Shown in pieces: positions 1-9,800 of a stretch of DNA of 64,000 bases. Source of the stretch: Thecamonas trahens ATCC 50062. Its lineage: Eukaryota; Apusozoa; Apusomonadida; Apusomonadidae. The notes under the pieces are model-generated. The model had not been told where the DNA came from, did not search any database, and saw only the letters and a list, made by a program, of their open reading frames with translations. The position numbers and the translations under genes are program-made. Where the stretch lies: positions 415,469-479,468 of the forward strand of contig NW_013657668.1 of NCBI RefSeq assembly GCF_000142905.1, in the 5' to 3' direction. Within the stretch, counting starts at the first letter, position 1, and the number at the start of each line of letters is the position of its first letter.

Positions 1-1854
1 TCATCGTCGCCGTTCTCGGCATCGTCAAGCTCGTACTCGGCAGGCCCAGCACCGGCGTATGATGCTGGTGTGGGATCGTCTATTGATTGGACCGCCACAC
101 CCATTGCGGCGGTGCCCCGGCTGCCGGGTGCGGAGCACATTGAAGCCCGCGATCCTCCGCTGCATCTCGCTGACTCGACGCCTTGGGCCCACGAGGCTGA
201 GGCCACACTGATGGTACAGTACTCCAAGCTTCCCTGCTCAGTGCTGCCGTATGCGCACGCACTGGGCGAGGACTCGCCTTCCACTGTCTCCAAGGCGTTC
301 AAGAAGCGGCTGCGAGCAGGGCTGCCGCTCTGGATCCGCGGCCATGTGTGGGCCTGCATCACCGGCGGCGTCGACTTGCTCCGCCGCGCGCCGACGCTGT
401 ATGCGGCGGCGGCAGTGCGTGCGTTTGGCAGCGGCGGCGCCGGCGACGACGACCTGCTCAACATTCCGTCGTTCTCGGCCGTGGACCTCTCGACGGACGC
501 TTGCCTCGGCTCCGGCTACCGCGCCGACGCGGCGCCCGAGGCGCTTATCGGTGCTGACGCCGCCCGCGAGGCCAATACCGTCTTAGTGGTGCTCGCGACG
601 GAAAACCCTGACCTCAACTACGTGCCAGCTCTTCCGCGGCTGGTTCGGCTCTTGACGCTCTTCCTCGCTCCGGCCTCCAACTACGCCGTGGCCACGGCCA
701 TGATCGAGGCCTCGCGGTCGCGCGGCTGGTACTTTCCGTTGTCGCGGCGAGCCCTGGCGCTTTTTGTAGAGACCTTTGTCTCGCTCGCCAAGTCCAAGGC
801 CAAAAAGGCGACCAAGGCGCTTGCCAAGGTTGGCCTCTCGCTCGCCGACGTCGCCACACCGTGGCTCTCGTCGCTCTTCCTCGGCTTTCTCCCCACCTAC
901 GCCGTCCTCGCCATCCTCGATGCTTACATGTATGAGGGCTCCAAGATCCTGTATCGGGTCGGCCTTAGTCTGCTGAAGGCCATGACTCTGGAGCTTCAGG
1001 GTGCGGCCTCGCGGGTTGACGCTATCGCGGTCATCTGCGCCAAAACCTGGGCCATTGGCTCAAGCGCACCGGCCTTTGCCGCTATGCTCAAGGACGGCTT
1101 TGGCCTGCACTTGCAGCGCAAGAAGTTTGCCAAGCTCGCCTCGGCCCACGCTGCCGCCGGCGTCGACGAGGACCGGTTTGGCAAGGCTGTCCTTTACTAC
1201 CGGCCAAATCTCTCGGCCGCATCAGACCTGCTCTCGTTTGAGGCCATGTCACTGCTCTGGTACTGGCTCCCGTCCCGGTTCCGCCTTCATTCTGGCGAGC
1301 GCATCTTCTCGACAGCCACGGACGGCTATCTCTTGCGCTCACTTGTCAGTGCTGCGGCCGAGACGACTCGACGCGAGCGCGAGACGGTCCCGATCCTGGT
1401 CCTCATCTGCCCTGCTGCCGCCCCGCGCACGGTTGTCGGACTCTACCTCTCACGCGGCTTTGGCTCGCCCGAGGCCGACCCCGAGGCCACCTGGCTCGGC
1501 AATGGCGAGTCGTTTGTCTTTTGCGCTCATCGCGAGCCATCCGGCACGCCTGTGCTTGTTCACTACGCATGGGACGCTGGCGCAACTTCGGGCCGCGCCT
1601 CGTTCTACCGCATCGACGACGGCACCCTTGTCGTCGGACACTCGTCAAGCGGCCGGGCGCTTGCTGTCTCGGACGACTTTTCGAGCCTACTCACCGGCGC
1701 CTCGGCCACGTTTGCCTCGCCGCCGCTCTTCCCTGGCGTCGATCCGGGCACGGTTCCTGACTATGCTACCCGCACTGAGCGTGGCGTGGAGTTCTCGATC
1801 GGCGCTGCCTCTGCCGTCGAGGCCTATGCCCTTGTCTTCCAGCCGCGCTCCTGA
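1..1854 (+). CDS. TBC-TLDc domain protein, TBC1D24-like (5' partial)
   Basis: The frame is open from base 1, so the true start lies left of the window; the first possible start inside is a GTG at 70. A TBC (Rab-GAP) fold covers about bases 320-980, opening with LPLWIRGHVWACI and followed by the helical ENPDLNY segment. A TLDc domain covers about 1215-1850, with the typical FRLHSGERIF opening, the GNGESFVF-like core and a GVEFSIG-like end. TBC followed by TLDc is the TBC1D24 arrangement, a family in Rab/ARF-linked membrane traffic and oxidative-stress resistance. The usual catalytic Gln of the TBC YxQ motif is Pro here (NYVP), and no clear IxxDxxR arginine finger is seen, so GAP activity is doubtful, as in TBC1D24 itself. 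The domain order is seen in the sequence; the function is inferred. Confidence 0.85.
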   Translation, partial: SSSPFSASSSSYSAGPAPAYDAGVGSSIDWTATPIAAVPRLPGAEHIEARDPPLHLADSTPWAHEAEATLMVQYSKLPCSVLPYAHALGEDSPSTVSKAFKKRLRAGLPLWIRGHVWACITGGVDLLRRAPTLYAAAAVRAFGSGGAGDDDLLNIPSFSAVDLSTDACLGSGYRADAAPEALIGADAAREANTVLVVLATENPDLNYVPALPRLVRLLTLFLAPASNYAVATAMIEASRSRGWYFPLSRRALALFVETFVSLAKSKAKKATKALAKVGLSLADVATPWLSSLFLGFLPTYAVLAILDAYMYEGSKILYRVGLSLLKAMTLELQGAASRVDAIAVICAKTWAIGSSAPAFAAMLKDGFGLHLQRKKFAKLASAHAAAGVDEDRFGKAVLYYRPNLSAASDLLSFEAMSLLWYWLPSRFRLHSGERIFSTATDGYLLRSLVSAAAETTRRERETVPILVLICPAAAPRTVVGLYLSRGFGSPEADPEATWLGNGESFVFCAHREPSGTPVLVHYAWDAGATSGRASFYRIDDGTLVVGHSSSGRALAVSDDFSSLLTGASATFASPPLFPGVDPGTVPDYATRTERGVEFSIGAASAVEAYALVFQPRS

Positions 1855-2071
1855 GCGGCAAGCAGCCCGCTCCCTCGGCCAATACACTCTTTCCGAGTCC
1901 ACTCTGCCACAGCTCGGCACTTGATCGTATCAGCTGCTGCTGCTGCATTAAGGATCTGGGCGCTTGATCCTCTTGATATTGCCGTGACTGCGTCTCACGG
2001 CAGCAGGCAATCGTCGGGCGGCGAGTTGGCGTCTCACCTCACTTTGGACGGCGAGTGCGAGTGCGACTGGC

Positions 2072-2343
2072 ATGCAAGGCGGCAGCAGCGGGAGCGTGGG
2101 CAGCAGCAGTGGTGGGAGCCAAGGAGTAGGCACACTTCCTCATCGTGTACGATCATGGCTCTCCACCCTCCCTGCCATCACCCGTGCAGTTCTTCTTGTC
2201 TGCGTCGCCGTCTATCTCCTCCAGATACTCGCCGGAACTCCCACCTACGCCTCGGTCTGTCTCTCACCCGTCCTCATTGTCTACGACCTGGAGGGTAAGT
2301 TACCCCTGCTTGTCCTTGCTGTGTGTGTGTGTGTTTGTGTGTT

Positions 2344-2374
<31 letters not shown>

Positions 2375-2415
2375 GTGTTGTGGTTGTGGTCGTGGTCGTG
2401 GTCGTGGTCGTGGTT

Positions 2416-2459
<44 letters not shown>

Positions 2460-3399
2460 CAGGGTCAGCCTCGCACTTTGGGCCCGTGTCGCAGCTAGTG
2501 CACAGAGCGACCACCTTTGCGAGTAGATTCTCCCTCTCCCTCTTCACGGCTCGATCTGCTGCTGCGACTGCCAAGATGAACTGTTGTCTGATCAATGTTC
2601 ACGCTATCTTGGTTGGGGCTGCTCCCCATCCTGTCCATACTCATCATCGTCTTCCCCTCCCATCCTGCCAGTCTCGCGCCTTGTCACGCACGCCTTTGTC
2701 CATGCTCATCTGCTTCATTTGTTCTTCAACATGTCTGCTTTCTACCCGATGGCCATGCGGATGGAGCGTGCACTGGGCTCGTTCTCGTTTGCCTACCACA
2801 TGGCGCTGATGCTGGTCCTCGCGGCAACGTCCTCGCTAGTCATCTCGCTCACGGCGCTGTACGTCTTGGGATGGCCGGAGCTTATGTTTCACTGCGACAT
2901 TGGGCTCTCGGGCGTCATCTTTGGTATGATTGTTCTGCAGACCATGGCTGCTCCGTCCGGCTCGCGCTACTCGGTCTTTGGCTTCTTTGATGTTCCCACT
3001 CGCGTCTATCCGTTCGCTCTCTTGTTTGTTGTCCAGATGATGATGCCCGGATCGGTCTCGTTCATCGGCCACCTGACCGGCATTATTGCCGGCTTTGTGG
3101 TTGGCTCGGGCTGGGCTTCGTATCTGGTGCCCAAGCTACCGACTCTTGCTGCTGTCGAGTCGGCCCGTCCCGTTGCCTCGCTTGTCTCGCTGGCCGGCAG
3201 TGCATGGATTTCGGTCGACGCTGCATCTGGCATTGATGCTACTAGCATCCTGCCGACCTCGATGACAACCACTCCACAGCCGCGGGCCATGCCCGCGCCC
3301 GGCCGGGTTCCCCCGCCCACCGCCTCGGATCGTCCCGCTGCTGATCCTGCGCCGCAATCGGCGTTCCCCGGCCAGGGCCACACCCTCGGCTCGGCATGA
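2072..3399 (+). CDS. Rhomboid-family intramembrane serine protease
   Basis: Two exons, 2072-2294 and 2672-3399, give about 316 residues. Joining them restores the family motif E-V-SRLVTHAFVHAHLLHLFFNM across the junction. The catalytic serine lies in GLSGVIFG near residue 154 and the partner histidine in GHLTGIIAG near residue 208, so the dyad is intact. An N-terminal membrane segment (AVLLVCVAVYLLQILAG) precedes the rhomboid core, and the tail after about residue 240 is Pro/Ala-rich and probably disordered. Rhomboids cut transmembrane substrates within the bilayer. The layout resembles the short RHBDD1/plant RBL type more than mitochondrial PARL, but I cannot assign a subfamily. The gene stops 5 bp before the convergent LRR gene ends. 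Confidence 0.85.
2295..2671 (+). other. Intron in the rhomboid gene, with GT and GGTCGT repeats
   Basis: The donor is G|GTAAGT and the acceptor is CCTGCCAG|T, phase 1. It is the only one of the eight placed introns with a canonical GTAAGT donor. It holds a GT-rich run (about 2321-2379) followed by a GGTCGT hexamer array (about 2386-2460). The splice is supported by restoration of a conserved rhomboid motif. Confidence 0.85.
2321..2460 (+). repeat. Compound microsatellite, (GT)n then (GGTCGT)n
   Basis: A GT-rich run with TTT interruptions is followed without a break by about a dozen GGTCGT/GGTTGT hexamers. It lies wholly inside the rhomboid intron. The apparent His-Asp and Val-only reading frames through it are translations of the repeat and not genes. 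Confidence 0.95.
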
Positions 3400-3404
3400 C
3401 CTGT

Positions 3405-6191
3405 TTACGATCCACTGAGCTTGCGCGGTGCCTTGGCCTTGGCCTTGGCTTTGGCCTTGGCCTTGGTTTTGGCCTTTGCAGCGCCGGCCTCGGCGCCACT
3501 TCCGGGCCCGCTGCCTCCGAGCGGCTTGCCGCGCCGCTGGTTCCGTGGTGGCGGCGGCGTCGACTCTGGCTGCTGCTGTGGCGGCGGCTCCTCCAGCGGC
3601 TGGTGGAGCGCAAGTGCAACTTCGATGACCGCCGCCCGCGGGTTGGCCATCCGTGTCGGCGGAAATGCGTACGAGCCAAACGTGGGAAGCCCGAGCCGAT
3701 CAGCCCGCGCCCGCGCATCGACTGCATCTAGCCGCTCAAGCGCACTCTTCAGATTGATGACACAGGCCTGGACGTCGTGCCGCGCGTGGAGGCCCATCAC
3801 CGTCGGTTCGAATAGCGAGCCACCGTTGATCTGGCTCGACGCCACAACTCGGAATCGCGGCGCAAGCGGCGCAAACGGTGGCCCGGCCGCGACACCCTCG
3901 GCCGACTCGGACCGTGAGCCAGGTGAACCGGCCCTCGATTCGCCGCCACCACTGCTCCGTCCCGCCAGCGACTGCGACGTCCGTGTTCGCCGCGAGCTCC
4001 CGCCGCGCCGCCGGGACTTGCCACCGCTTGCCGATGCCGTTGAATGTGACGCCACTATCACAGCGTCGTCGTCGCCGTCGACCTCGTCGGCCTCGTGAGC
4101 CTCGTTCTTTGGCCGCGGAATGAATTCGATGCATACCTCCACCACATGCAGCGGAAGCCCCATGAGGAGTCCGTTGCGCAGCGCTGCATCCGCTGGCAGG
4201 CTGAGCCGCATCAAGCTTCCGCTCAGCCCCATCTCCACGTTTTGCAGCTTGAGTGCCCGCATCACGCTCGGCGTCAGCCCGTCGCCAAACCCGAGCGACG
4301 TCAGCGCCCGGGCAATTCGCTCGTTCACCTCGGTGTGCTCCAGGTTCGGCACCGACGTCAGCTTTTGAGGAAATGTAGTTGCTCCCGCCTCGCGCTCTCC
4401 GCCTCCAGCCATTGATGCCGACGACGCCCCGCATGGAACCGCGACGACGACCGCCGCTCTCGCCGAGCGAGAAACGCCGCCCCGACATCCTTTCGCGACC
4501 CAGACATGTTTGATCGCGAGCCACTGCTTGCCATCGCGGCCGCCTTCTTTCCAGCCTCCAGCTGCTCGGCATACGGCCCATCTTTGGCCGCCAACGCGTC
4601 GATAAGATCCAGAAACGAGAACTCGTCAGAGGTCACCACAACGCCCGGCATCAGCTCGACCTCGACAAAGTAGACCAGGATTGGCGGCGGTGGAACTGCA
4701 GAGAGAACTTCGGCCATGGCTTTGGTGCGCGACGCAGCCTGTGTCGCTGCGTTCGACGCCCCGCTCACAGCGCCAGCCGGCGGTGTTCCCGCTGCGTTGC
4801 GCGCTGACGACCGCGAGTGCGGCAGCCGCCCGCGCACCGAGCCCGACGTCTGCCCACTCAGTCCATGGTTTGCGATCGAGGCACCTGACGTGGATGTCGC
4901 AAGCGCAGAGCCTGCCGCCGCTGTTGCCGCCGCCGCTGCCATTGCAGCAGCCTCACGCTCAAGCGCAAGCGCAGTCTCGGTCTTGGCCACCACCTCTTCC
5001 GCCAGCCGCTCCAGCCACACCGCAAATGTCCAGCCCGGCGCCGGCACTGCCGAGATCGAGTACAGTTCCACAGCCACATTCACCGTTCGCGCCTTGAGAA
5101 GCGCGTCAAAGGCTGGCTGTGCCCCAGAAATGAGCACCGTCAGTGTCTCGTTCTGCGAGCTCCACTGGTTCCGCCCCAGCGACGTCCGCCGAGACGACAC
5201 CCCCGACAACGAGCCGAGATCAATGAGCCACTCTCGCACACTCTCACGCTCTTCCGGCACCACCGGCTTGTCGTCCAGGACTGTCAACTCCGGCAGGCAT
5301 GCCAGCGTCAACTGCCGGTACGCCTTGAGCAAGCTCAGCGGATTGCCCATCAACTTGAGATGCTTCAGCCGTGGCAGAGTCACCAGCGCCTTGAGCGCCT
5401 CGTCGAGGTCCTCAAGCACGTTGAATGAAAGGTCAAATGAGAGCAGCCGCGGAAAAAGCTCGCCGAGCGTGACCACACCGCCAGTCCCAGACTTGACCGA
5501 TGCCGCAGAGCCGCGGTCACCGCCGGCCTTCACCACAAGATCGTCAACGTACACGCCCAGTGATGTGAGGTGGTTGTGCGAGAGCGAGAGATGGACAAGT
5601 GCGTTAGAGAACTTGCCCGAGTATGCCAGCGTCGAGCCGAGCGAGCCGCCAAGCGCGTTGCACCCCACATTGAGGATGGTGAGCTGAGGTGGAAGGACCG
5701 AGGGAATGCGAGAAATCGCGTTGCCCGTCAATGACAACTCCTGGAGGCCAGGCATGAGTGCGAGGAACTCGTCGTCGATCTCGGTGATGCCGGCCTCGTG
5801 AAGCGAGAGAGTCTCAAAGAAGCCGAACAGCCACTCTTTGTCAAAGTGGAAGAGCGAGTGCTCGCGCGAGAGTACATACAGCTCGGGCGCTTCGGCTGAC
5901 CAGGAGAGCATGTGCTCTAGGTTGGCATCAAGGAACGAGCGCTCACCAGTCACCGCTACGTCGTCGGCCTCAGGCACCACGTTGGAGAGCAGGATACGCG
6001 AGCCGACAATGGTCGGCGCAATTCTCCGACCCACTGGCTCCTTTTGCACCCGGAAGTTGCGCATCGGGTTCTCAATGCTGGCCCGCAGCGAGGCCACCGA
6101 CGAGTCTGGAGAATCGGCCATCCGCAGATCGACCGCCCCACGCCCGCCGGCGGCACCGCCCTGTGACGACGCCGCCGAGGACGATGATGAT

Positions 6192-6226
<35 letters not shown>

Positions 6227-6607
6227 TGCCGACGACGAGGCCGACAATGACGAGTGCGGCCGGCCATCCTCAGCGGATGCGCCTCCGGCCGGACTACCAC
6301 CGGTCCGGTGGCTTGAGCGGTGCAAACGGCCGGCCTGCGAGCGGTTGGCCGGCGGACGTGGGCGGGCAGCCTGCGTGCGTACAGGAGCATGAGCTTTGCG
6401 CAGAGAGCGCGAGGGCGGACGGAGCGGTGGTGGACGCAGAGAGTCGAGATACGCCTGGGTCATGGGCTGGATGCCCAGGGTGGCATGGACCACATCCAGG
6501 AAGGCCGCCGAGGCAGTGGCAGAAGGAGCCACCTCGTTGGGCAGCTGGCACACCTCGGCAGAGGGCCACCACAGCACTTGCTCGTCCCGCACACCTCCGT
6601 CCTGCAT
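3405..6607 (-). CDS. Leucine-rich-repeat protein, LRRC43-like (one-base frameshift)
   Basis: Two minus-strand frames, 4358-6607 and 3405-4412, overlap and read as one protein of about 1067 residues if one base is missing from the T4 run at 4363-4366. The start chosen is the ATG at 6607. Order: low-complexity N-terminus with a long Ser tract (GAC/GAT repeat on the plus strand, 6163-6250), then leucine-rich repeats (ETLSLHEAGI, LQELSLTGN, LTILNVGCN, LVHLSLSHN, LKHLKLMGN) ending in a cap with NPLSLLKAYRQ and LDDKPV. That cap resembles LRRC43, which is associated with cilia. The C-terminus ends in an AKAKAK-rich basic tail. An intron instead of a frameshift is possible, but I found no GTACG or GTAAG donor nearby. 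LRR identity is firm; the subfamily is tentative. Confidence 0.7.
6163..6250 (+). repeat. GAC/GAT trinucleotide tract encoding poly-Ser
   Basis: An interrupted GAC/GAT/GAG triplet run on the plus strand. On the minus strand it encodes an almost pure serine stretch in the N-terminal low-complexity part of the LRR gene. Confidence 0.85.
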
Positions 6608-6827
6608 CCTCCCTCTTCTCAAAGCTACTCCCTGCGTGTCGAGCGAGGTGACGTGTTCTTCGTTCTTCTTGCTTGGTCGTCGCCTTGGCTGGCGCTGGTG
6701 AGTGGTCGAACCTGTGGGCGCCACCATTGGGCGGTGGCCGACACAGCCTGTCGGACAGCCAGCCGGCTGGGCTGCATTGCTCACCTGGCTATGGATGATC
6801 TTTATGCTACGTCCAGAGGACAAGGGC

Positions 6828-9800
6828 TTACACAGACGTTGCAAGCGCTGCAAGATCAACGGCAGAGACCATCTTTCGCCCGCGGCGTCGGGTGGCCTGG
6901 GCAGCGGCGCGCCGGGCTCGCGCTTCTTCGCGCCGCCGCGTCTTGGCGTTGTCGGCAAGCGCCTTGTCCCACCGCACCTGAAACTGCGCCAGCGCACCAA
7001 GCAGGAACGAGATGTCGTGCTTGCTCGGATCCTCGCCGTACTTGATCATAACCTCGCGCGCCCGCGCCTCGACGTGCTCGAGATCGGCCACCAGCTCGGC
7101 CACCCGCTCGAGCGCCGTCTCCATAAACGAGTCCAGCAGCTCGTGCAGCCGCGTGCCTGGATTGGTCTCACCAACTGCCTGCAGCTGCGCCGCGGCTGTA
7201 TGCGTCCGACTCGCTAGCTCGCGCACCGCAGGGCCAACGGCGGTGGCGAGCGGCTTGCGTGCACCTGCGCCCGCATCCGCTAGCTCGGCACGGAGCCCAG
7301 CCTCGACCTCGGGCGCGTTGCGTTGGACGTGCGCCGCGAGGACGTGCAAGAGCGTGCACGAGCCATCAACGCTCTTGGTATCGGCAAGCGCGTTGAGCGA
7401 GGACGCGGCAAAGCCAAGGATCGGCCGCGCCGACGACGCAGTATAGTTGACAACTGCAAGGACAAGCTGGAGAATCCGCACAAGATGCACGCCCGACGCC
7501 AGCGAGCCCACAGCCGCGTGGACCACCGCAATACCGGCTTCGGCCTCAGATGCGAGCTCAGCAAACTCGTTGTGGAAGACAAGAAGGTCGAGCTCGGCGC
7601 GGAGGTCCGGCACATCCATCACCGCTGCCACAAACTGAGAAGCCTTACCAAGTACAATCCCAGGTACTGGTGTCACAAGGTATGAACGCACAGCCTCCTC
7701 GTCCTCGGCGCTTGGTCGCACCGCAGCCAAGCGCTTGACCCGTTCCGGCGTCAGGACTCCCTCATCCACCACCACCAGCGCGTCGCGCAGTGAGTGCATC
7801 GGCAGATCGCGGAACTGTGCAAGCACAATCCCAATCTTCTGCGCCACCTTGGGCTCCAGAACCTCCATCACCTTGGCTCGCTTCTTGCTAGTGCTCTTGC
7901 TGCTCTTCACCGCCTTGGGCTCTGCGTTGAACAGCGGCTCGAGTGAGGCCAGATCAAGACCAAGTGGCGCCGCTGAGACCTCTACGTCCGCAAACACCGT
8001 CCCGGCCACTGCCTTGGAGGTGAGCGCCGAGACGCGAAGTTTGCGCATCTTGCAGCTTGCGCGCTTGAACCCACCGACTACCACTTCGGCCTTGACGCCC
8101 GGCGGCGGCGGCGGCGGTGGGCCTCCACCAGGCGGAGGTGGCGGCGGAGGCGGAGGCGGCGGCGGTGGGCCTCCCGGCGGCGGCGGAGACGGTCCGCTCC
8201 CGTCGCCACTTGCCCTCCGCTGCTTGGCCCGCTTGGCAAACCGTTTGAGCTTGATGACAGCCTTGAGTGGGACAGCCGCCGCCGAGATTCCGGCCGTCAT
8301 CTTGTGGGCCTTGAGGTTTTTGCGAGTGGTTTGCAGCTCCTTGGTCACAAACTCGAGCTGGTTGCGCGCAGCCCGTATTGCCGAGCTAAAGGCTGCCACT
8401 TCGGCCTCGCGCCGTGCATGTGCCGCACGCAGCGCCTCGGTACCAGCACGCACAGCCGTTTGCTTTGCGGCCACCAGCGCGGCCTCGCGCTCGGCGGCGA
8501 CAGCGTCGCGGCGTTGCAGCGCACTGGCTGCTTGTGGCGCATCGGCGGAGAGCGTTGCTACCTGTGAGGTTAAGTCCGCAATCTGCGCTTGCAGCGCTGC
8601 CTCGCGCTTCCTCGCGCCATCGATGTCCTCTCGATCAGCCATGAGCTTCCGAAGTTGTTCAACCCCGGCATCGCGCTTTGAGCTGGGTACCACCCCATTG
8701 CCAGCCACCTCGGCCACCAGCTTGGCAAGCCCGTCCCAGATCACAGACCCGCGCGCCGTTGAGCCAGGCACGGCCAGCAGTGACTGCATTACACTCACAA
8801 ACGAGGCATACGTCTCGCCGGCGCTTCGTAGATTCGTCTGCAACAGTCGCGCCACAGCCACCGGATCATCTAGTGAGACATCGCCAAACTCGGCGAGCAC
8901 CTTGTCGTGCGCCGCCGAAGCCTCGTAGCTCTCCATAGCGGCCTGCAGTGCACCGGCAGTCTTGTCGTCGTCGGCCGCGGCTTCGACGACCTCACCCAGG
9001 CGCGTCCACGCCGCCTCCCACACCCCGGTCTCTTCCAGCATGGCTCGCATGGCGGTCCGCGCTGCAAGCTCAGGCGCACCATCAACCAGCGCGTTAACCA
9101 GCCGCATGTTGACCACCGGCTGCACGCCCTCGACGTCGAGATCGGCATTGCCTAGCACCGCCACAATCTGCTGATACGGCCTGGCCCGAGCCCGCGGCTG
9201 ATCTGCGGCGGCAGCGACCAACGAGGCCTGGACCAACGTGTGTGACTCACTCGAGTAGCGGGCAAGGCCAGTGAGCAAGTGCGCCGCCAGCCGCGCCACG
9301 CTCGGCACCTCAGAGTACGTTGCCTCCGCCAACCGCGCCACGTATGCGGGCTCAGCAGCCACAGCCTCCAGCCCGCTCACCGTCGCCATTGCTGTTGCCA
9401 CCGTGTCAATAAGCTCCTCCTCGAAGATGTGAGTCTCGACATCAGCTTCTGCCCCGGTCTGCACCACCGAGAGCTCGTCAAACAGTGCCGCCAGCCCACC
9501 GCCGTCGACAAACTCCTCGGCCCACTGCGAGCTCGCACCATCCAGCGCAGCCTTCACCCGCAGCAGCGTGTCCTGCTCGGGCGCCACTTGCAGGAGCCGG
9601 AGATAGTGCTCGACAGGCCGCGCTTCGGCAACAGGCACCACGCTCATTGATGCCGTGAGCGTAGGCATAACTTCGACGTCTGCACCCACGAGGTCCAGCC
9701 CTGAGCCCTTTCGCTTCTGATCATTGTCGAGCTCGATCAAGTCGTTGAACGAGAGCACTTTGTCAGCTGGCGGTTGCGGCTGACCGCCTAGCAGCAGCGC

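Noticed and set aside
2281..2595. His-Asp repeat and Val-repeat proteins in the rhomboid gene
   Set aside because: Translations of the intronic microsatellite.
3800..3815. tRNA B-box-like GGTTCGAAT and similar sites (36313, 45410)
   Set aside because: No A-box or cloverleaf around them, and two lie inside clear coding sequence.
8099..8205. Plus-strand poly-Gly protein over the formin gene
   Set aside because: Shadow of the FH1 polyproline codons on the minus strand.
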